Assembly: GCF_000224145.3 (NCBI RefSeq)
Contig: NW_004190456.2
Location: forward strand, 1-64,000
From: Ciona intestinalis
Lineage: Eukaryota; Chordata; Ascidiacea; Phlebobranchia; Cionidae
Direction: 5' to 3'
DNA length: 64,000 bases
Below, in pieces: positions 1-13,050 of the stretch. Made by a program: the position numbers and the translations under genes. The stretch's first letter is position 1. Every line of letters starts with the position of its first letter. The notes under the pieces are model-generated. The model worked only from the letters and a program-made list of their open reading frames with translations, did no database searches and was not told the DNA's origin.

Positions 1-3000
1 CTTCATTTTCATCTTGCTTTTCTGTCATAACTTGTTTCATATTTTCAACCAAACGTTCAAGTTCCTTGGCATGCCTCTCATGCGATTCAACCTGGAGTTT
101 TGAATCTTCAAATAGTTTCCCAACATCTTCCAACTCCGATCCCAAGCTGCGATTCTTCTCCTTCAAAGCTTCAACTTCTTCCATCCTTGTCTTCAACAAA
201 ACCTCTTGTTCTCTTGCTTTACTTTGTGTGTTTTCAGCTTCTTCTTGTAACGATAATACCACACTATCACTAGTAAGCTTTAGATTCGCCATCTCTTCAA
301 CCAAATCCAACTTATCCTTCTCAAGCTTACAAACACCCTGCTGTAATGATTCAACCACCGTACTGTGGTTTGCAACTTGGTTTTGTAGCTTTTGATTAGC
401 AGACACAAGCCTCAACCCCTCAGATTGATGACTAATCAATTTCTCATTCAATTCCAAAACTTGTGTCTCAAGTTCTTCCAAGTTTTGACTTTTCTTCGCA
501 ACTTCTGTTTCTTTCTGTTGACAGTTAAGTTTCAACTGCTCCACTAATGCTGATGTCACATCATGTTTCTGAAGCTCATTCTGATGGTTTACCTTCAACG
601 CCGCCAACTCTTGATTCAAATAATTTCTTTCCATTTGAACTTCTTTTAAAGATGTTTCCAATCCTTGTATTTGTTTCTCTTTCACATCCAGTGAGTTCTC
701 ATACTTTGTAACCTTTATCTGGATCGAGTTAGTCAACTCTGAAAGCTCCGAAGCATTTTCATCTTTCTCCTTTGCTGTGATCTCAATGTTTGATCTTAGC
801 ATCAACACCTCTTCTTCCAATCCCTTCATCCTGCTTGCTTCCCAACCATCCTCATCTTGAGATTATCAAGCTCCTCCCTCGCAATCTCTTCCTTTTTTTT
901 CACATCCTCAAATGATCTCACATCATCTTCCGCAGCATCCAATGCTCTTTGCATCCCCACAACTTGCGCCTCCAGATCTTGTACCCTCCCCTCCAAACTC
1001 CTCCTCTCAATTGCTTCAGCTCGAGCTTCCTGAACAAGAACTTTATGCTCTTCCATTAACTTAGCTTTACTCCCAGAAACTTCTTCAATTTTAGAAAGAT
1101 GACTTTTCAGTTGATTTTCCAACCTACAAACTTGATCCTTTACTCCCCCCTCTTGCTCACAGAGCTTCTGATATTCCTCTTTAAGAACAAAATGCTCTTC
1201 CTTCGCCGCCTCAGCACAAGCAACTTGCTCTTCCAGCTTCTTCTTATACCCATCCAAAATCCTCTGTTTCTCATCGCACATCGCATTAAGTTGATGGAGA
1301 TGACCCTCCTGATCTTTCAACCTCCCACTCAAAGTCCTCATCTCCTCCTCTGCTCCCAACATAAACCTCCGGACTTCCTCCTGTGAGTTTTCCTCCAGGT
1401 TTTTAATCTTTGTCTTCAATCTAAAAATACATGAACACTTTGCATTTTTTTAGACAAATGGAACTTATATATTTTTATGTAATAACTATTTATTAATATT
1501 TAACATGGTTTCCAATAACATACATGCCTACAATGCGACATCACATGTCTTAACACCCCCATTAAGGCCTATAACGTATACAGAAACATTATAAGAAACA
1601 CTCAATTATACCTATGATAAAACCCCTTACTAGACAGACCACAGTTAACCATCAAACTCACCCCTCCACCTCATCCTGATGTTGCTCAACAACCTCGGTC
1701 ACCTTAACTTCATATCTTTCCCTCAATTTCTCAAGATCACACTTTGTTTTCTTGAGTTCTCCAACCACGGCCTCACTTTGTTCAAGCAACATATTGTTTT
1801 CCTTGGTTAAAGCTTCAACTTCATTAGATCTCTCCTCTAGTTTGTTGATTGTTCCATTGGTGTTGTTCTCTATATGGGAGACCTGGGATCTTAACTGGGG
1901 AATAATACACAAAGTTCATTGAACCATAGAATCATCATACTCCACAGACAGTTTGTAAGTTTAAACAATATTAACTAGGTGTTTTTAAATAACATAAAAT
2001 CCTTTCACAGTCAGCAAAGACCACCACCTTGTTACATCACAATGATATACATTTTATTAAACCATAGGCAGTTAGGAAATTTTGAATATTAATCAGGCAA
2101 AAGGGTAAATTAAACACAATATTATTAAGATGAATAACAGGATAGCAATGTTCTATGTACCATGTACCCTGGTATGCCACAACATAATACCTTGCACTTT
2201 ATAAATAAGATTGTAATTTAAAATATTATAATCTAAATGTTCATAGATAATCTAACAAAGGAATTACTGGTCAAATAAAAGTACCAACCTAAACTAAACA
2301 CCTAAGCCTTCTAGGCTTTTACATAAAGTAACCAACCACAAGAACAAACACAACAGCCCAACCTTAGTGACTTCCTCTTCCTTCTGTGTGAGTCGATCTT
2401 TTTGCTGATTCTTTTGTTTTTCAACTTCATTAAATTCTACTCTTAACTTATCCAGTTCTGCCTCTGCATTGAGTTAAGCATGAATTGGTTGGTTTGTATG
2501 CGTGGTTGTATTTAGTTAACAAGCAGTAAGTAGAACTGTGGTTTATATATAGTGTGACAAAGATAGAGTTGTTTTTAAATAATAAATTGACAAGAAGGAT
2601 TGTGTGCGCCCAAGCTTACAGAAAGCCTTTTTTCCATTGTGTTTGCCTGTTTAAAATGTGTCAGTATATAATGCAAGCCAAGAATGCATCTTGTGTTCAT
2701 CTCTGTTCTAGTTTAGAAACTCACAATCAAACAATAACTGCTTCATCGCACATTGAAAACAATTAACCAACGCCCCATTACCCAATTTACTGGTTTCCTT
2801 TTCAAACTTGACACGATCAGCTTTAATCTCTGCGTTACATTTCTCCAATTCCAACTTTTTATCCGACACACTTTGGTGCAAACGTTGGTTCTCAGATTTG
2901 AGTGAATCACGCTGAGTTTCCATGGATTCAAGTTTGGATGACATTTTCTCAAGTTGACAGGAAAGAGAATCATTCTCCTTCATAAGTACCTGGGGATCGT

Positions 3001-6000
3001 GGCGTATGCTTATATATACGATGGCTAGTGGGACAACACTGGCATAAACCCTAACCCCAGCATGCTTCACCATAAACAGTCAAAGATTATAGCTGCACTC
3101 ACAGGCGCTATATTTTCAAATTTGAAGTGAAGTTGTCAAACTACAATGTTAATTACGGACATAAGGGAAAATTGATTAATATGGTGAATGCAATATACTT
3201 TGGCTTTGCTTGTGTATAGACACCCAACAGCAGAGTAAAAGCATTTTAGGCATTAAACTGGAGTGCTAAAACACAGGATTTCACAACCGCATAAAATATA
3301 TAGTTGCAATTTTCATCATACCTGTTCTGATGTCTGCAGTTGTTTAAGTTTAGATTGATCACTTTGATGCAATTGTTCCATCTGTAAGAGCTTGTGGCTG
3401 CTTTTCTTTAACTCACTATCCAGTTTATTCCGGTTTAAACTGGTTTGATCCAGTTCTGTCTGGATTTCTTTCAAATCACGTTTTGCTTCAGACAGTGTTT
3501 CATTGAATCTGTGATGTCATAATGCACATTATGAAACAATGCATTGTATATGAGTTTGAAACAATGCCCATACATACAATAAACAAACCACTACTGTAAC
3601 AACCATTGCAGTTGGTAATTTAGTATAGTCTATGCTATGGTATAATATACTAGTATACAGTATGTATGCACATTCTATTCTATATGGGTGAGGTCCTACA
3701 GTGAGGCACGCCATGATACCTGCGATATAGACCAGAGTTGGCCCATTACCCCAACATTATATATGTACATTCTATTCTCTATGAGTGAGGTCCTATAGTG
3801 AGACACACCATGGGACCTGGGATTTAGGCCAGAGTTGGCCCATTTCCCCAACATTGTATATGCACATTCTATTCTATATGGGTAAGATCCTAGAGTGAGG
3901 CAAGCCATTTGAAATAAAATCTAATCCAAAGATGGCCCATTCCCCATTAAATAAACAGTAACCCCCCTTACTTGTTCTTCTGCTCCACAAGTTGCTCCTC
4001 CCACTTCCTTCTCTCTTCCTCCCACTCCTTCTCCTTCCTCTTCCTCCCATTTTCCTGCTTACTCTTCAAATCTTCCATCGTAACCTGATGTTTCTCCCGA
4101 TCCGATGTCACCTCACTGGCGAGTTGTTGCAACTTGTCCTCAGCAACTGATACCTGTGGTTTATTGCATGTATGGGTTACGATGACATAGATTTAACTAA
4201 TAGATTATTATACAACTACTTGTACTTCTACACAACTGACTTCACACTTAATTAAGGCGCATAGGCGACTTTAAAACAAGGGTGACATCTTATGTTGTTC
4301 TACGTTTTAGCAACAAATGGAAGTTTAAACAGAAAACAACTTTTATCCCCATATAATTCGTCAATTTAAATTCTGCATTATTAATTTGCCTCTTAGTTTG
4401 AACAATATACAGATTAGTTTATTTCTAACAGATAGTTAAATTAAAACCTTATCCGCAGATTCCTTCAGCTTTTGATGTAAAGCTGAGATTTCTTCAGATT
4501 TTATCGCAAGTTCTTTTTCAAGGGATGTGAGTTTCTGCTGCAGGTCAGAGTCGTTACTAGGTGGGGCAACGAGAGGTAGTGGTACTGCAGGGGAGGATTC
4601 ATGTTGGTTGTTCGGTGATAAAGAAGTTATTTTAAGCTTGTGGTAATACACATTATAATATGAAGTGCTAATAATATTACTCCAAAATCCATTTGTATAT
4701 GTTTATAGGCAGAAGAACTATTTCTATTCTATATGAGTGGGCCCTTTGATACAGCATGCCAGGGGGTCAGAAGTTTAGACCAGAGTTGGCCAATTTGCCT
4801 AATCCTAACAAGGGAAAAAAAAATCATTAATTATCGGAATTCTCTCTATTACAAGCAGCGGCGACCACTTGGTAAATATAGGGGGTGTTGACATGGCTAA
4901 ACAGATCATTTTTGTGCTGAATTAAGAGTACTGAGCACAAAATATAAATATAAACTACCAATATTAACATATATGTAACTTACATATGGTTGGCGTGGGT
5001 TGGTTGTTTGAGGTGGGGAACAACAATGGTGGGTTGGAGTCACCACTACCATTTACTGGAAATAATATTAAGTTAAATTTGTAGCAACTCTATATGGTTT
5101 GGGTACTTAGCATGGACATACTTAATCCTAGTTCCAGAAACTTTTTTGATAAATTTGACCGTGTTAGTCTCTATGTGTAAAGAGTAAATGTTACCAAACA
5201 AAAGTTGGAAAAATGGGGAAATTTTAGCACTTTGCACAAAATAAAAAACAAACCTAATTAAAATGCTTAGAATTTAATATTTTAAGATTCAACTAAAATT
5301 GATGTGACAACATTTCATTTATATTTAAGTGTCAAAACGTTTAGAAGTTTGTAAAAAAACATCTTACAGCTGCTGAGCTGCATTACAATATTTCATTGTA
5401 CCTGAAACTGGCGACCCAGTTAAAAGGTCAAATAAAGGTCGTTGAGGTTTCACAGGGGTCACCAAAGGTTCATCTGTTGCCCATGGTAACGGGGTCATGA
5501 ACGATTGTCGCCTGGCCGATTGCTGTAATAAGATATTTCATAATCCATACATTTATAAATATGATAGCTATTATGAAAAGTACTACTTTATTACAGCAGT
5601 TGAGTAGTAGTAAACTAATGGTACAACCTTGTATGTTGTATCGTGATGATTTAAAATTAAAAACAAACAAGCAAATCTGGGAATTTTATTGTTAAGAATA
5701 CTCTCGTAAAAATGATCAACATGAACTGATGAACATAATAATAAAGTGGCGGAATATCCGTTTGTGGTTCGTAATATACCAGACTTTCCAGATAATAACA
5801 GTTTATCCAAACCATCAAATATTGCTTACAATACACTTAATATATGAAGACAAACCGAATTCTTTGCATCGTTTATCTCTTTTTCGAGTGTTCGTGTTTT
5901 CGCCTTTTCTTGGTCAAGCAAAGATTGTAATTCGCCGATTTTTGAGCTGAAGTCACGTGCTTCTTCTTCTACTGACTTCCCTTGTTTTGGTGTCTAGATG

Positions 6001-7422
6001 TTATAGAAGTTATAGGTTATGGTAAATGAAGGGCCAAATCTGCCAAAATCCAAAGTCCTGAAACCTCACCCACAGAGAATAGAATAGAATGGTAAAAAGT
6101 TAATCTTTTCTATTCTTCTAATTTAGTGGCCACCAAGGGCACTCCTATCAGTTGTGAGCATTGAACCTGGTGTCCTTGCAGGGAAGTTTAATGCCTTTGA
6201 CATATATTACTATTTCCTAGGGATGTGCCAAGACGCGCCCAAGCTCAAACTCGTGTCCGAGCATCCCCTTTTTGGACAATCGGCACTCGGCTGAAAATTG
6301 GTAAGGGCACTGAGCCTTGTTCTGTTGCCATAAACCATTTCTTCCACCCCATGTGATCCACTTAAACATGAATTAGTACTTCCTAAACCATTACCATCCA
6401 CAACAAATGGATCCCACCTTGCATGAATATTGTTCCAGCTGATACTTGCAACGTTGGTACTGGCCTTCCAACCCGCTGATGTGAACTTCCTTGTGCTTCA
6501 ACTCATTACTCAGCTTATCAACCTAAACCATAAGTTGTTAATTAGCATGGTGAAGCTGGTAGCATGAATATCTTTAGCTGTAGCAGGCAGCCAGGCACAT
6601 ATTGATAAATTAACTGCCAATTCATCAACCATTCAATGCTAGTAGGTTAGGACATTTGTAAACAAAAAATCATTCTAAAAAAGGCTTACACGAATAACCC
6701 AACTAACTCATGCCAATGACCTTATAATTATATATATCACGTTCACGTATCGTGACATTTGTAACTTATTTACCCTTGCATGGCGGGGCAGCGACAGTTG
6801 CTATAAATACCGGGTGTTCTGTTTCATTCACCTTTGTGAAAAAAGCCCGTTTTGTGAAACATTTACAAACTAAATTTAATAAATAACCCTTTGCTGCAAC
6901 TTTGTACAATCTTCAGCCAGCGAGTGGTTTTCACGCTTCAATGCCGATATTTCTATCTTGTCCTCTTCTACTTTACGCTTCTGGAAAAATCAATAAACAT
7001 AGAAATAATACAATTTGCATTAAAGAACACAAGTAATTTTAGGTATTTGTCAAAGTAGCAAAAAACATCCAAATTATCAAAATTGCGGATTATTTTTTTT
7101 TTTAACCAGGCTGATGTGTGTAAGAAGTAGGTTGCTGATCTCCAAATTAGCAAAATCGTGCAAGCGTTTATTTTTCAAACAGGCCCATTAATATTTACAG
7201 AATATCAGGCAGACATGGCTGTTGTCCAAATTACACGTATTTGTTAGTGCCTTTTCTACTCAAACTTACTTGTTTATTGGATGAAGCCTCCAATGATTCC
7301 ATCAGGAATTGTTTTTGTTTCGTTTCCTTTTTCAATATTTCATTTTGTTTTTCAATCTCCGCTATTTTCCCCAAAGCTTTATGATTCAAACCTTCTTTCC
7401 ATTCGTCACCTGCCCAACTCAT
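1..7422 (-). CDS. CENPF: CENP-F, N-terminal part (13 exons, runs off left edge)
   Basis: Large kinetochore/spindle-matrix coiled-coil protein. The first exon reads MSWAGDEWKEGLNHKALGKI, a close match to the vertebrate CENP-F start (MSWALEEWKEGLPTRALQKI, recalled). Later exons continue the match (KRKVEEDKIE..LKRENHSL). Exons inferred from GT-AG and phase: 7270-7422, 6888-6980, 6418-6522, 5856-5993, 5402-5522, 4984-5055, 4448-4584, 3971-4153, 3322-3508, 2782-2989, 2363-2463, 1662-1894, 1-1420. This gives about 1,050 residues, almost all heptad-rich coiled coil, apart from a Pro/Thr/Ser-rich stretch in the 5402-5522 and 4984-5055 exons as in vertebrate CENP-F. Oddities: the 3971-4153 exon exits in phase 0 but 3322-3508 must be entered in phase 2, so a small exon or another splice is missing. 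The last exon loses frame near 835-850, then stays open for about 275 codons to the edge. The identity rests on the N-terminus. Confidence 0.85.
3655..3955. repeat. ~100-bp tandem repeat, three copies, intronic
   Basis: Three imperfect copies of a unit with CATTCTATTCTATATGGGTG, a GAGGTCCTA core and AGTTGGCCCATT. They lie in the CENPF intron between 3971-4153 and 3322-3508. Single diverged copies recur at about 4716-4800, 22930-23020 and 57665-57745, so this is also a dispersed family. Confidence 0.75.
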
Positions 7423-9109
7423 TTTGCTTCACAATATTAAAAGTACTCAGATATTAATCATTTAAATCTCTTTACGAGTTTTATTACGTAAACATCTTCT
7501 AAAATGAAAGTGAAAAAGTAAATTTTTAGATTTTATTTTCTGCATGCCGGGTTGAATGTAACTTACTGTATCCTCGAGTGGCCGGAAAACGACAGTCGTG
7601 AGTCGTTTGGCTTTGGTGGGTTACGGTTAAAGACTTAGTTTTTCTTGCTGCTATTGCCTAATTAAGAAACAAAATGCGCTTTCTTATTCGTATACTCTTT
7701 CATAAAGTCATATTGATTTTAAATATTGTCCAAAATATTGATACAGATAAGTTTAAAACAACAAACTTTTACTATTTGTTTATTTTCCACCAAAACATTC
7801 AATTCTCCCTCTCCGAAAATCCGGGATTCTGATTGGCTGTTAGAAACAGTGTTTCCAAAACTCGATATTTTTTGCAAAATTTTACCGCGCGGAAATATAG
7901 TTTTTTTTTGTTAAATTTTAATGGACCGAAATTTATGCTGATATAATAACATCTAATAAGTATTAATTTGCAGCTTTACAATTAAATGGCAAATTTGGCA
8001 TGCGTTTTTCTTAGCGTGTTATAACGATTGTCATTTTGTTGGGTAAATTTTACATTCATTACATTCATTCAATTTTACCCTTGGTATTTTTCGGTCTTCA
8101 ACATTATTTGAGGTAACAATTTCCTTCAAAATTTCTAGCACATAATTTCAAGACCACCTTTTGCGTTTCCTTGTAATAAACAAATTATGTCATTGTATAT
8201 TAATAAAACAATTCCCACCAAACACAATTTACACAAATATTGTGTCTGGTATACATTGCACGTGTAACGCAACACATAACATCAGGGTACTACATAAATA
8301 TATATAACATGGTCAAAATTAGGTTGAAGCAAAATTAGCATTTTCGTCTAAACTCAAAGCTGCAAAATGTTGCTGCTTTATCAGTGTTCACAAATCTTGC
8401 CAAAAATTGATGCAATTTAAATCACAGATGGATACAAGTCTTGTTTCAGTTATTTTTCGATTTCAGGAAACACTGAAAATCAAGTTAAATCTTGCTACAA
8501 AAATAAATCCTTGTAAATATTGTTCAAGCAATTTGAAATGCAGATGGAATAATGCAAAAATACACAGAATCAATCATTTCACCAAATCTTTATAGTTGCC
8601 ATAACCAAATATGGTGTAATATTAATAGAATTAATTAATATTTATATATGGTTGAACACATTCAATCAATATGACCACCCAAGCTACAAGAACTATTAGA
8701 ATACATAATGAAATATGCTGGCTTTAAGAAAAAAAAAGCCAGAAAGTCTTAATTTACAAACAACGCTAATTACAAACAGATAAAGATACAACATTGACAT
8801 CAGGAACATCAAAAGTTAATTAAATAACAGGTTTTTTATCCTACACTATTGCTCTTCAAAAATGGAAATTCAGTCGTTTAATATTTGCAAATATGTTTAC
8901 ACCCGAAATTCGAAAATAATGTCTCAATAATTTCTCTGTTATTTCACATTAATTGTCCGAATTAGTGTAATAAATGAAGTATTTGCTAACTTTATATTTT
9001 ATAATATTAGATTTATAATTAACAACATTAGGCGTGGGGTGAAACAGACAATCCATAAACCCCACAGCCATTTCTGCGGATCATAAATTAGTGCAGTAAA
9101 TAATAGAAA
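7423..9109. other. Intergenic: CENPF upstream / alpha-SNAP 3' UTR
   Basis: AT-rich spacer between the CENPF start and the alpha-SNAP stop. A decayed composite-SINE tail lies at about 7557-7612 (TGTAACTTA..TCCTCG..AACGACAGTCGT). The stretch next to 9109 is presumably 3' UTR. I see no coding exon; the short open frames at 7726-7914 and 8407-8595 lack family similarity and splice context. Confidence 0.6.
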
Positions 9110-12100
9110 TCACATATTATCAATATCTTCGTCCCCCCCTGCGATTGTCTTCTTGATTCGCAGCAGAATTGTCGTCAGCCATTCATCTATCCTTGTTACT
9201 TTATCATATTCAGCAATAGCTTCAGCGAATCCATCAGCTGAGTTGTTCTCGTAAGCTTCAATCAACTTCTTAACCAACTTGCATTCCCTGCTATCCTCGA
9301 AGGCTGGCATCCATTCCTCATACTTCTCTATTGCTTGTCTGGAAAACCAAGGGTTAAACAATTTTTAACTATATTGACATTTTTATTATAACAATGAACG
9401 CTTAGTAAACAAATAATATATAACTGTATCCTCAAGACTTAAAACAGGGTTGTTATATCTTTCCACATTTATAGATTGACAGCAATTATGTATTTCCATA
9501 CACTTTGCGTTTAAAAGTGTTGCACTGCATAAAGGGCCTGACTTTGTATTCACTAAAGTAAAGGAAATAGTGTTAACCTCAATAAAGCGATCATAAACAG
9601 AAAATCAATTTTTATTATTGATTCTTTAGAATCAGCCTTATTAATGTGATGGGGTTTATGCTTGCAATGGAGTCTAATAGAGGATGCAATACTATGCAGC
9701 AGTGAAAGATAAGTTTAACATAGTATCTTAACCTGTATAATATAATTGTCTAAAATGACCTAAATAGTAAGTTATATTGTTTTTATATTAAAATAAATTG
9801 TTCAATAATCAGAAACATTGGCGCCAAACCTGGGGTGGCAGGGCAGGCAAGATAGCCCTGAAATACAACCAGTAAATTAGATTTGTTTTACAGGATTTTG
9901 CGAAATAAACTATTCCTGCTTGCTTTTTAAAAAGTTTGGCGCTTATTTAAAAAGTTTGGCTCCTATATATTAATAAAAGATACTGTACCTTGCGTCTACA
10001 CCACTGCATCCCAAACAGAACTGACATAATGTAGCTTTAAACATATATTCCTTGGCTGCATATTTCAACAATGGGCTTTCTATAGAGGTGAGAGCGACCC
10101 TCTCATAAAGTTCGATGGCTTTGGTATATTGTTGCAACTGAGCAGCGTAAGCAGCAACTTTTAACCAACATTTGTTGGCACTGCTCTTCGAGTCTTCGCC
10201 ATCATAGTAATCAGCGGCCTGGAAAACAACATTTAAAAATCATGACAGTAGTAAATTTTGACAGAAATATTATATAACACAGTCTACAGGTGTTCTATTT
10301 CATACATTCACGTATGTAACTTATTTATCCTCGCATGGCAAAGCAACGACAGTCGTTATAACACGAGTGTTCTGTTTCATACACCTCGTGCCGCTTGTAA
10401 GTTACCACGTATGTAACTTTGTGGGTGATTATTTTTCTGTATGGCTGACAATTCAGACCACCCATCGGTGATCACTGGGTTCATAAGTTTTGTTGGATGC
10501 AATAACTCAGGAAATTTAACATGAGTAAGTTGGTTGTAAACCCTTAAGCATTTTAACTTTATAACTCTATCCCCTTTCTTTCCCACCTTTTCATAATGGG
10601 CGATTGCTTTCTCAATGTTCAAAGCATCAGCCTCGTAAAGTTCGGCGATCGACATATGATGTTTGGCAGCGATGGTGAAACGACCCATGTCAGTGAAGAT
10701 GTCTATTGCCTGAATATATTTATTGCTAAAATGTGTATTAATGCATTAATGAAGCTGTAATAACTGAAATAGCTGCCTCCTGATTAGTATGTTAAACATA
10801 TAAACAAGGGTTTTCAAAATGGTATGTAATGTAACCTAGTAAACGTAATTTTTATTATAACTTTCAAACCCATTATGGTTTGCTATTTTAAGCAGCCATA
10901 CCTAGTTTAAAGCTTAATAACTTTTAGGAAGCAATTTTCGTTTGTTGCAAATTCTTTTAGTGTGGTTGTTTTAATTATTACATCTTCACTATTATATTTG
11001 AAAAAAGAAATATAACTTCAATTTCATGTTACTCACTCTTGCTAAGCAAGTGATCGCTTGCTCCGGCTCGGACTTTTTGTAACAACCTGCCGCGTCAACG
11101 AGGTTCGACGCTGACTCATGTTTGTTCGCGAGTTTTTCACGGATGTCGGCCGACTTGCGGAACGCAGCTCCTGCTTCACTCCATTTCTTCCCCATCTTCA
11201 TTGGAAGAAATGATGGTTAGCGGGTAAAATGTTGTCATACATGCATAACTTTTTCGAAAACCAGGGTGCTATTTGGACCGTATACCATGTTATAATTTTT
11301 AATTGGTGCATTTTTATTAATATGGTAAACCTGGTTATTCTTGCAGAGTACAATAAAATATTCTAGGGCATGCATGTAAGCAGTACATACTGATGCTAAG
11401 CGCCTATTATTGTTGTATATAATTTATTGTAAAAATAAAACTCTTTTGGTAAAATAAAACAAATATTGAAATCAATGTTTTCATTTTCCATCCCTTGCCT
11501 TGAGTTACTAAAAACATGATGTTAAACAAATTTAACTTTAAATCAAGGCTGTCCAAACCAGCATCTCATAAACATTTGACTTACAAAAGAATGTTAAATA
11601 ATTATAACGTAAAAAAGATAAATCATTGTTGCATTCTCTACATTTATTCAATCATCCATTCAATACAAACATAAGTATGCCACTCACAGGATATTACAAT
11701 TGTTTACACTATTTATCATTGATGAATAAAGTAAAAGTTATGTAGGAGATAATTAGATATATATTTAAAATGAAAGTGTTAGCCATCGTATGATTCCAAT
11801 GTATGGTGTAACAAGTGACACCATGTAATACAATACTAGGATAAAAGAGTTGGCCTTACACATACTAAAGTAAAACAATGAACAACAAATGTGAAGGTCC
11901 AGCAATAAAACACTTATAGCCTGTCTATATATATACTGATTGTCTTAATTGGTATTTTTAATTTTAATTTTAACAATCTTTTCTGTTTTAAAACATTGAA
12001 AACCCCCATTGACTCATTGGTAGCAATTAGAAACATTGATTTTAAAACTTATAAAAAATGCATGATTAAAATCTGAGCGGATACCAATGGACACTGGGAC

Positions 12101-12551
12101 CTTAATTCCTAGCGTGACAGATGTAAAAACTACCAGTATTTTTAATTTTATAAGGGTTGGGTAATATGCAGCTGTTTTAAGTGATTAAAGCATTTACACC
12201 AATAGTGCACAAAACTAGCCCACGTTTTGAATGTTACTATGTTAGCATTTACTTTTTTTGCTGTAAATCCATATTTCTTTTTTATTAATTTTATCCTATT
12301 TTAAGAAAAAAACAACAAAACTTTTATCTAAATTTGAGGCCCCAGGTTTGTCACACAGTGAAAATGTTGTTATTATTATACATTTAACTTTACTCTCATA
12401 CCTTAAATAAGTTCCCAGCCTTCACATATTTGTCGCAAGCATCTTCAAGCTTCATTGAACCTCCGAATAATTGCGAGAAAAATCCCGTCCCCGATTTTGA
12501 AAGTTTTTCAGCCTCGGCCAATATTTCACAAGCTTCCTTTTCCTTAGACAT
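9110..12551 (-). CDS. NAPA: Alpha-SNAP (soluble NSF attachment protein), complete
   Basis: Adaptor that recruits the NSF ATPase to SNARE complexes for disassembly after membrane fusion; cytosolic and peripheral on membranes. Exons: 12402-12551 (start [10 protein letters not shown]), 11037-11195, 10587-10709, 9989-10218, 9110-9338. Phases agree at every junction (0,0,0,2) and the product is about 296 residues, against 295 for human NAPA. Family hallmarks: [15 protein letters not shown] near residue 25, the TPR-like helical pairs [19 protein letters not shown] and [10 protein letters not shown], and the C-terminal [14 protein letters not shown] and [14 protein letters not shown], the latter being the NSF-activating tail. 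NAPA and NAPB cannot be told apart here. A SINE lies in the third intron (10290-10520). Intron 1 (11196-12401) holds no repeat I can assign. Confidence 0.95.
9826..9965. mobile_element. Short DNA element with GGCGCCAAAC inverted ends
   Basis: About 140 bp in an alpha-SNAP intron. The left end is TTGGCGCCAAACCTGGGGTG; the right end is AAAAAGTTTGGCGCTTA followed by a second AAAAAGTTTGGCTCCTA. The same ends bound a copy at 12852-13001. No coding capacity, so a non-autonomous inverted-repeat element. Family not recognised. Confidence 0.6.
10290..10520 (-). repeat. Composite SINE, tail plus middle (head missing)
   Basis: Tail unit (CGTATGTAACTTATTTATCC..AACGACAGTCGTTATAACAC) followed by the GTGGGTGATT and TGGCTGACAATT middle and a TGATCACTGGGTT stub. 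It overlaps the intron next to the 10587-10709 alpha-SNAP exon. Confidence 0.7.
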
Positions 12552-13050
12552 GGTTGGTTTGCTTATTTAATAACCTGAGGTTTTTATGGAATAAATAGAA
12601 ATGGTAAGAAATGGGTCGATTTTAAACCAATATGACATGTGTAGACATTAAAAGCATTGATAATCCTTACAACTTTACCATTAACTTATCCGAATAAAAA
12701 CACATTATTTAAAAAATGTAAAACCAGAGCTAGCATAATTGACACTGACAAGATTAAATTCAAAACATTTAAAAAGTTAAAGTATTGCGTTATTGCCTAT
12801 GCTATAAAAGACCCCTTAAATAAAACGCCCACATAATTTGAACCACGTACATAGGCACCAAACCTGGGGTGGCAGCCAGGCTAAAAGATTTCTGCATTGT
12901 ATAAATCAATCAGTAAATCAATAAGTTAAGTTTGTTTCATGGAAATATTCGTTTAACTAACTCCCCCCCCCCCCCTCCCATTTTAAAAAGTTTGGCACCT
13001 AATATATATGTTTACTGTTTAGTGAATTCCAACAAAGGGAACAGAAAACC
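12552..13050. other. Intergenic between alpha-SNAP and the fusion gene
   Basis: About 500 bp between the alpha-SNAP start and the stop of the upstream minus-strand gene. It holds the 150-bp inverted-repeat element at 12852-13001, including a C run near 12962-12977. It must also hold the alpha-SNAP 5' UTR and the fusion gene 3' UTR. No other gene seen. Confidence 0.6.
12852..13001. mobile_element. Short DNA element with GGCACCAAAC inverted ends
   Basis: Starts TAGGCACCAAACCTGGGGTG and ends AAAAAGTTTGGCACCTA, a 12-bp terminal inverted repeat, possibly with a TA target duplication. It is about 150 bp, contains a poly-C tract, and is related to the copy at 9826-9965. Confidence 0.65.
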
